DNA of 64,000 nt. Origin: Synchiropus splendidus. Its lineage: Eukaryota > Chordata > Actinopteri > Syngnathiformes > Callionymidae. A model generated the notes under the pieces. The model saw only the letters and a list, made by a program, of their open reading frames with translations, was not told where the DNA came from and searched no databases. Position numbers and translations under genes: made by a program. Shown here piece by piece: positions 61,836 through 64,000 of the stretch (positions are counted from its first letter, which is position 1; each line of letters opens with the position of its first letter). Location: contig NW_026527055.1 in assembly GCF_027744825.2 (NCBI RefSeq), positions 1,612,001 to 1,676,000 on the forward strand, in the 5' to 3' direction.

Positions 61836-62806
61836 GTTTTCTGCATTGTGCCATAACTTAGCAGGGAGACTTCTGAACATGAAATTTTCTCCTCCCACTA
61901 TCGCAAAAAGGGTATTTCTAGTAGTTGCACATCAAATCTAAGTTGTCTGAAGTGTTTTTCCAAAGTTATCAACATTCTTATGTTTGGCGTTCCGGAACCC
62001 ACCTTATTTCAGCCTGAAAACACGTTTTACATATTTTGCCATAACTTTGAGGGAAGCTTCAGAACATGAAATTTTAACATCCCACTATAGCAGAAAGGGT
62101 CTTTCTAGTAGTTGCACATCAAATCTAAGCGGTCTGAAGTGTTTTTTTAAAGTTATCAACATTCTTATGTTTGGCGTTCCGGAATCGACCTTATCTCAGG
62201 CTGAAAACGCGTTTCCTGCATTGTGGCATAACTTTGCAGGGAAGCTTCAGAACATGAAATTTTCACCTCCCACTACAGCAGAAAGGGTATTTCTAGTAGT
62301 TGCACATCAAATCTAAGCTGTCTGAAGTGTATTTCCAAAGTTATCAACATTTTTATGTTTGGCGTTCTGGAACCCACCTTATCTCAGGCTGAAAACGCGT
62401 TTTCTGCATTGTGCCATAACTTTGCAGGGAGACTTCAGAACATGAAATTTTCTCCTCCCACTACAGCAGAAAGGGTATTTCTAGTAGTTGCACATCAAAT
62501 CTAAGCTGTCTGTAGAGTTTTTCCTGAGTTATCAACATTTTTATGTTTGCCGTTCTGAAATCAACCTCGTCTCAGGCTGAAAACGCTTTTAACGCATTGT
62601 GCCATAACTTTGCAGGGAAGCTTCAGAACATGTTTTTTTCACCTCCCACGAAAGCAGAAAGGTTATTTCTAGTAGTTGCACATCAAATCTAAGCTGTCTG
62701 TAGAGTTTTTCCTGAGTTATCTGTCGTCGGGTTTAGGTTTTCAAGGTCTTGTGTACAAGGCGATTGGCTATAACATAAGCCGTCCCTAGTTCCGAGCACA
62801 CTACCT

Positions 62807-62829
62807 CCCTTTGCCTCTCTGGTAAAGGG
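62807..62829. other. Hairpin in the right flank
   Basis: CCCTTTGCC and GGTAAAGGG are separated by TCTCT. The arms are complementary at eight of nine positions, and the ninth is a G-U pair in RNA. This is the strongest small hairpin in the flank. Confidence 0.5.
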
Positions 62830-63402
62830 CCCCTCGTTTGGTCAACTCAGTCAGTCTCTTGTTGCGGACACGGTTCTAAAACTATAATAAGCGTAACAAC
62901 TGTACCTTATTATATTAGTGAGTAGTGTCGGCGCTTCACTGAGCGGGTTATTTAATTAGCCCGACTTGTTAAAAAACAGTTTCTTGACCTTACAATGCTA
63001 CACCTCTTACCGTAGTCTCTTTACTTAACTTCGTTTAGGGACTCATGATTAGATCCTCAATCCATTCCTTTCAAATAACATTTTCCCCATAAATGCCTAA
63101 AACTACCACCTAATCATTGACATAATAATTCAGGATGGAATAATGCTACCATGTGAGACACTCATTAAATGTGCAACAGGAGGAAATCAAACAATAACTC
63201 ACCTATAACCCAATTGATGGTAGTAGGTAGGAGCCAGTTGATTCTTTAGTAGTCAGGGATCAACGCCGTTGTGCCTTTTCAGTACTTAATTGGTACTCAA
63301 TTTTATTATGTTTTTTGTCACAAAAATGTTTCTTCAAAAAATTAATAAAAGAATAGTAAAAACAGCAAAGTCAACCAAGAATAATAAAATCCATAAACTC
63401 AA

Positions 63403-63455
63403 GGGTATCGCCAGACGCTGATACCCAACAATATCAAAAGTACCGCCAGACGCTG
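63403..63455. repeat. Short direct repeat with an inverted repeat
   Basis: CGCCAGACGCTG occurs at 63,409-63,420 and again at 63,444-63,455, 35 bases apart. The first copy sits in a perfect 7-bp stem (GGGTATC at 63,403-63,409, GATACCC at 63,420-63,426). The second has only a 3-bp equivalent. Confidence 0.6.
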
Positions 63456-63469
63456 GTTCTAGTACATAT

Positions 63470-63521
63470 ACTTCAAAAACCATATAATCAAAAATACTTC
63501 AAAAGTCATATAATCAAAATT
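63470..63521. repeat. 26-bp tandem duplication, A/T-rich
   Basis: Two adjacent units start ACTTCAAAA, share CATATAATCAAAA, and differ at a few bases. This is a simple local duplication in the A-rich stretch. Confidence 0.7.
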
Positions 63522-64000
63522 CATGCAATAAAAAGAATTAATTCAGAAATAGTAAGAGAAAAATAAAAGATGAGTTAAAATCAGATGGTCTGAGAGCAAA
63601 CAGCAAGAGCACCGTCCCAAGATAAGATACAAGACCTTACGGCGGACAGACGCGGGTGAAGATCCAAAAAGAGCAAGAACCCAATGTCACATCTCCGAGC
63701 GCTTATATAGCCACACGCATGGCTTTGAAGACATACCAACGTCCGTTTCTCATGCCGAGGCAATTAATCATATCTTTAACTTATCTTGTTTTTCTCCAGA
63801 TGGCCTTTGAAGTCCTTCCCTCAAAAGGATGCATGTTTGGTGATAGATCATATTAGTGTCAATTGCATCAGCACTTGCATCATTATTTACGTCAATGATG
63901 CCCGGTTTACCATATTAGGTCAGTACATCTACTCCATCTTTGTCAGCACGTGCGCTTACAAGTTCATACTAAGTTCAAGATGGCCACCTGCTCATGACTT

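Larger units (their letters stand above)
7251..62721 (+). repeat. 188-bp satellite array, about 295 monomers, head to tail
   Basis: The same landmarks recur every 188 bases throughout: GAAAACGCGTTTTCTGCATT, CATAACTTTGCAGGGAAGC, TTCAGAACATGAAATTTTCA, CTCCCACTATAGCAGAAAGG, GTCTTTCTAGTAGTTGCACA, TCAAATCTAAGCTGTCTGAA, GTGTTTTTCCAAAGTTATCA, ACATTTTTATGTTTGGCGTT, then CCGGAATCGACC or CCGGAACCCACC and TTATCTCAGGCT. The by-eye consensus counts to 188 bases with about 40% GC. All copies seen are in one orientation with only small indels. Two common alternative states (ATCGACC/ACCCACC, and TTTTCTGCATT/TTTTACGCATT) mark sub-families. No foreign insertion interrupts the 55 kb. Location at a centromere, pericentromere or other heterochromatin is possible but cannot be read from sequence. 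Confidence 0.98.
62722..64000. other. Unassigned right flank, no gene recognised
   Basis: The satellite stops at 62,721, and unrelated DNA begins TGTCGTCGGG. An inverted CCAAT (ATTGG, 62,763-62,767) lies close to CTATAA (62,769-62,774), and a TTATATA lies at 63,703-63,709. From about 63,290 to 63,570 the plus strand is strongly A-rich with several AATAAAA words. Short frames near 63,581-63,856 show nothing recognisable. The flank could be an LTR or other mobile-element end that inserted into the satellite, or simply chromosomal DNA. No domain supports either view. Confidence 0.5.

Noticed and set aside
7251..62721. Many 60-112 residue open frames as a gene family with conserved FGVPE and AENAFSALCHNF motifs
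   Set aside because: They recur with the 188-bp period, end at the same satellite stop, occur on both strands and shift frame from monomer to monomer. Conservation is that of the satellite DNA.
7251..62721. CRISPR array
   Set aside because: The whole 188-bp unit repeats with no unique spacers, and the context is eukaryotic.
7251..62721. CENP-B box
   Set aside because: No sequence fitting the TTCG....A..CGGG core was seen in the consensus. CGTTCCGGAATCG only superficially resembles it.
7251..62721. tRNA, rRNA or 5S-type RNA gene repeat
   Set aside because: The monomer has no recognisable A/B box pair or rRNA landmarks by eye, so an RNA-gene-derived satellite is not supported.
63581..63856. 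Two overlapping short frames of 60 and 66 codons in the right flank
   Set aside because: No family resemblance. They overlap on opposite strands and are of a length expected by chance.

Overview
The window is eukaryotic repeat DNA and holds no intact gene. About 87% of it is one tandem satellite array with a 188-bp monomer. The array runs from about 7,251 to 62,721, roughly 295 copies, all in the same orientation. The only recognisable protein-coding homology is a decayed DIRS-type (tyrosine-recombinase) retrotransposon at about 1,193-7,250. DIRS elements of this type, the long satellite and (CA)n microsatellites fit a vertebrate, most likely a teleost fish. That assignment is inference, and an amphibian or reptile cannot be excluded.

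Layout. 1-768: T-rich non-coding flank with an AATAAA signal, two small hairpins and a (CA)n tract. 769-1,192: just over two strongly diverged satellite monomers, so the satellite once reached further left. 1,193-7,250: DIRS-derived DNA with gag-like, reverse transcriptase, RNase H, methyltransferase-like and tyrosine recombinase remnants in order. A UTR with repeated hairpins follows, then a second, differently decayed recombinase remnant and a terminal region. Every reading frame is broken, the catalytic YxDD segment of the RT is deleted, and the recombinase copies are damaged in complementary ways. 7,251-62,721: the satellite. 62,722-64,000: A/T-rich flank with no recognised gene.

The array is a mosaic of tandem and displaced block duplications, readable from shared private variants: 7-monomer blocks (about 1,316 bp, two independent cases), 15 monomers (about 2,812 bp), 12 monomers (about 2,253 bp, with a third displaced copy), 3 monomers (564 bp), 8 monomers (1,505 bp), and a 3,707-bp block inside a 5-kb family present in three to four copies between 37 and 56 kb. 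Each monomer carries a 14-bp palindrome, GAAAACGCGTTTTC, which also survives in one of the diverged left-edge monomers, plus two shorter palindromes. Much of the between-copy variation sits at the CpGs, as expected of methylated DNA. Hundreds of short ORFs exist on both strands of the array, but they are products of the repeat and not genes.

The parts do not work together as a pathway. The history inferred is an old satellite, insertion of one or more DIRS copies near its left edge, decay of the monomers cut off on the left, and continued amplification on the right.
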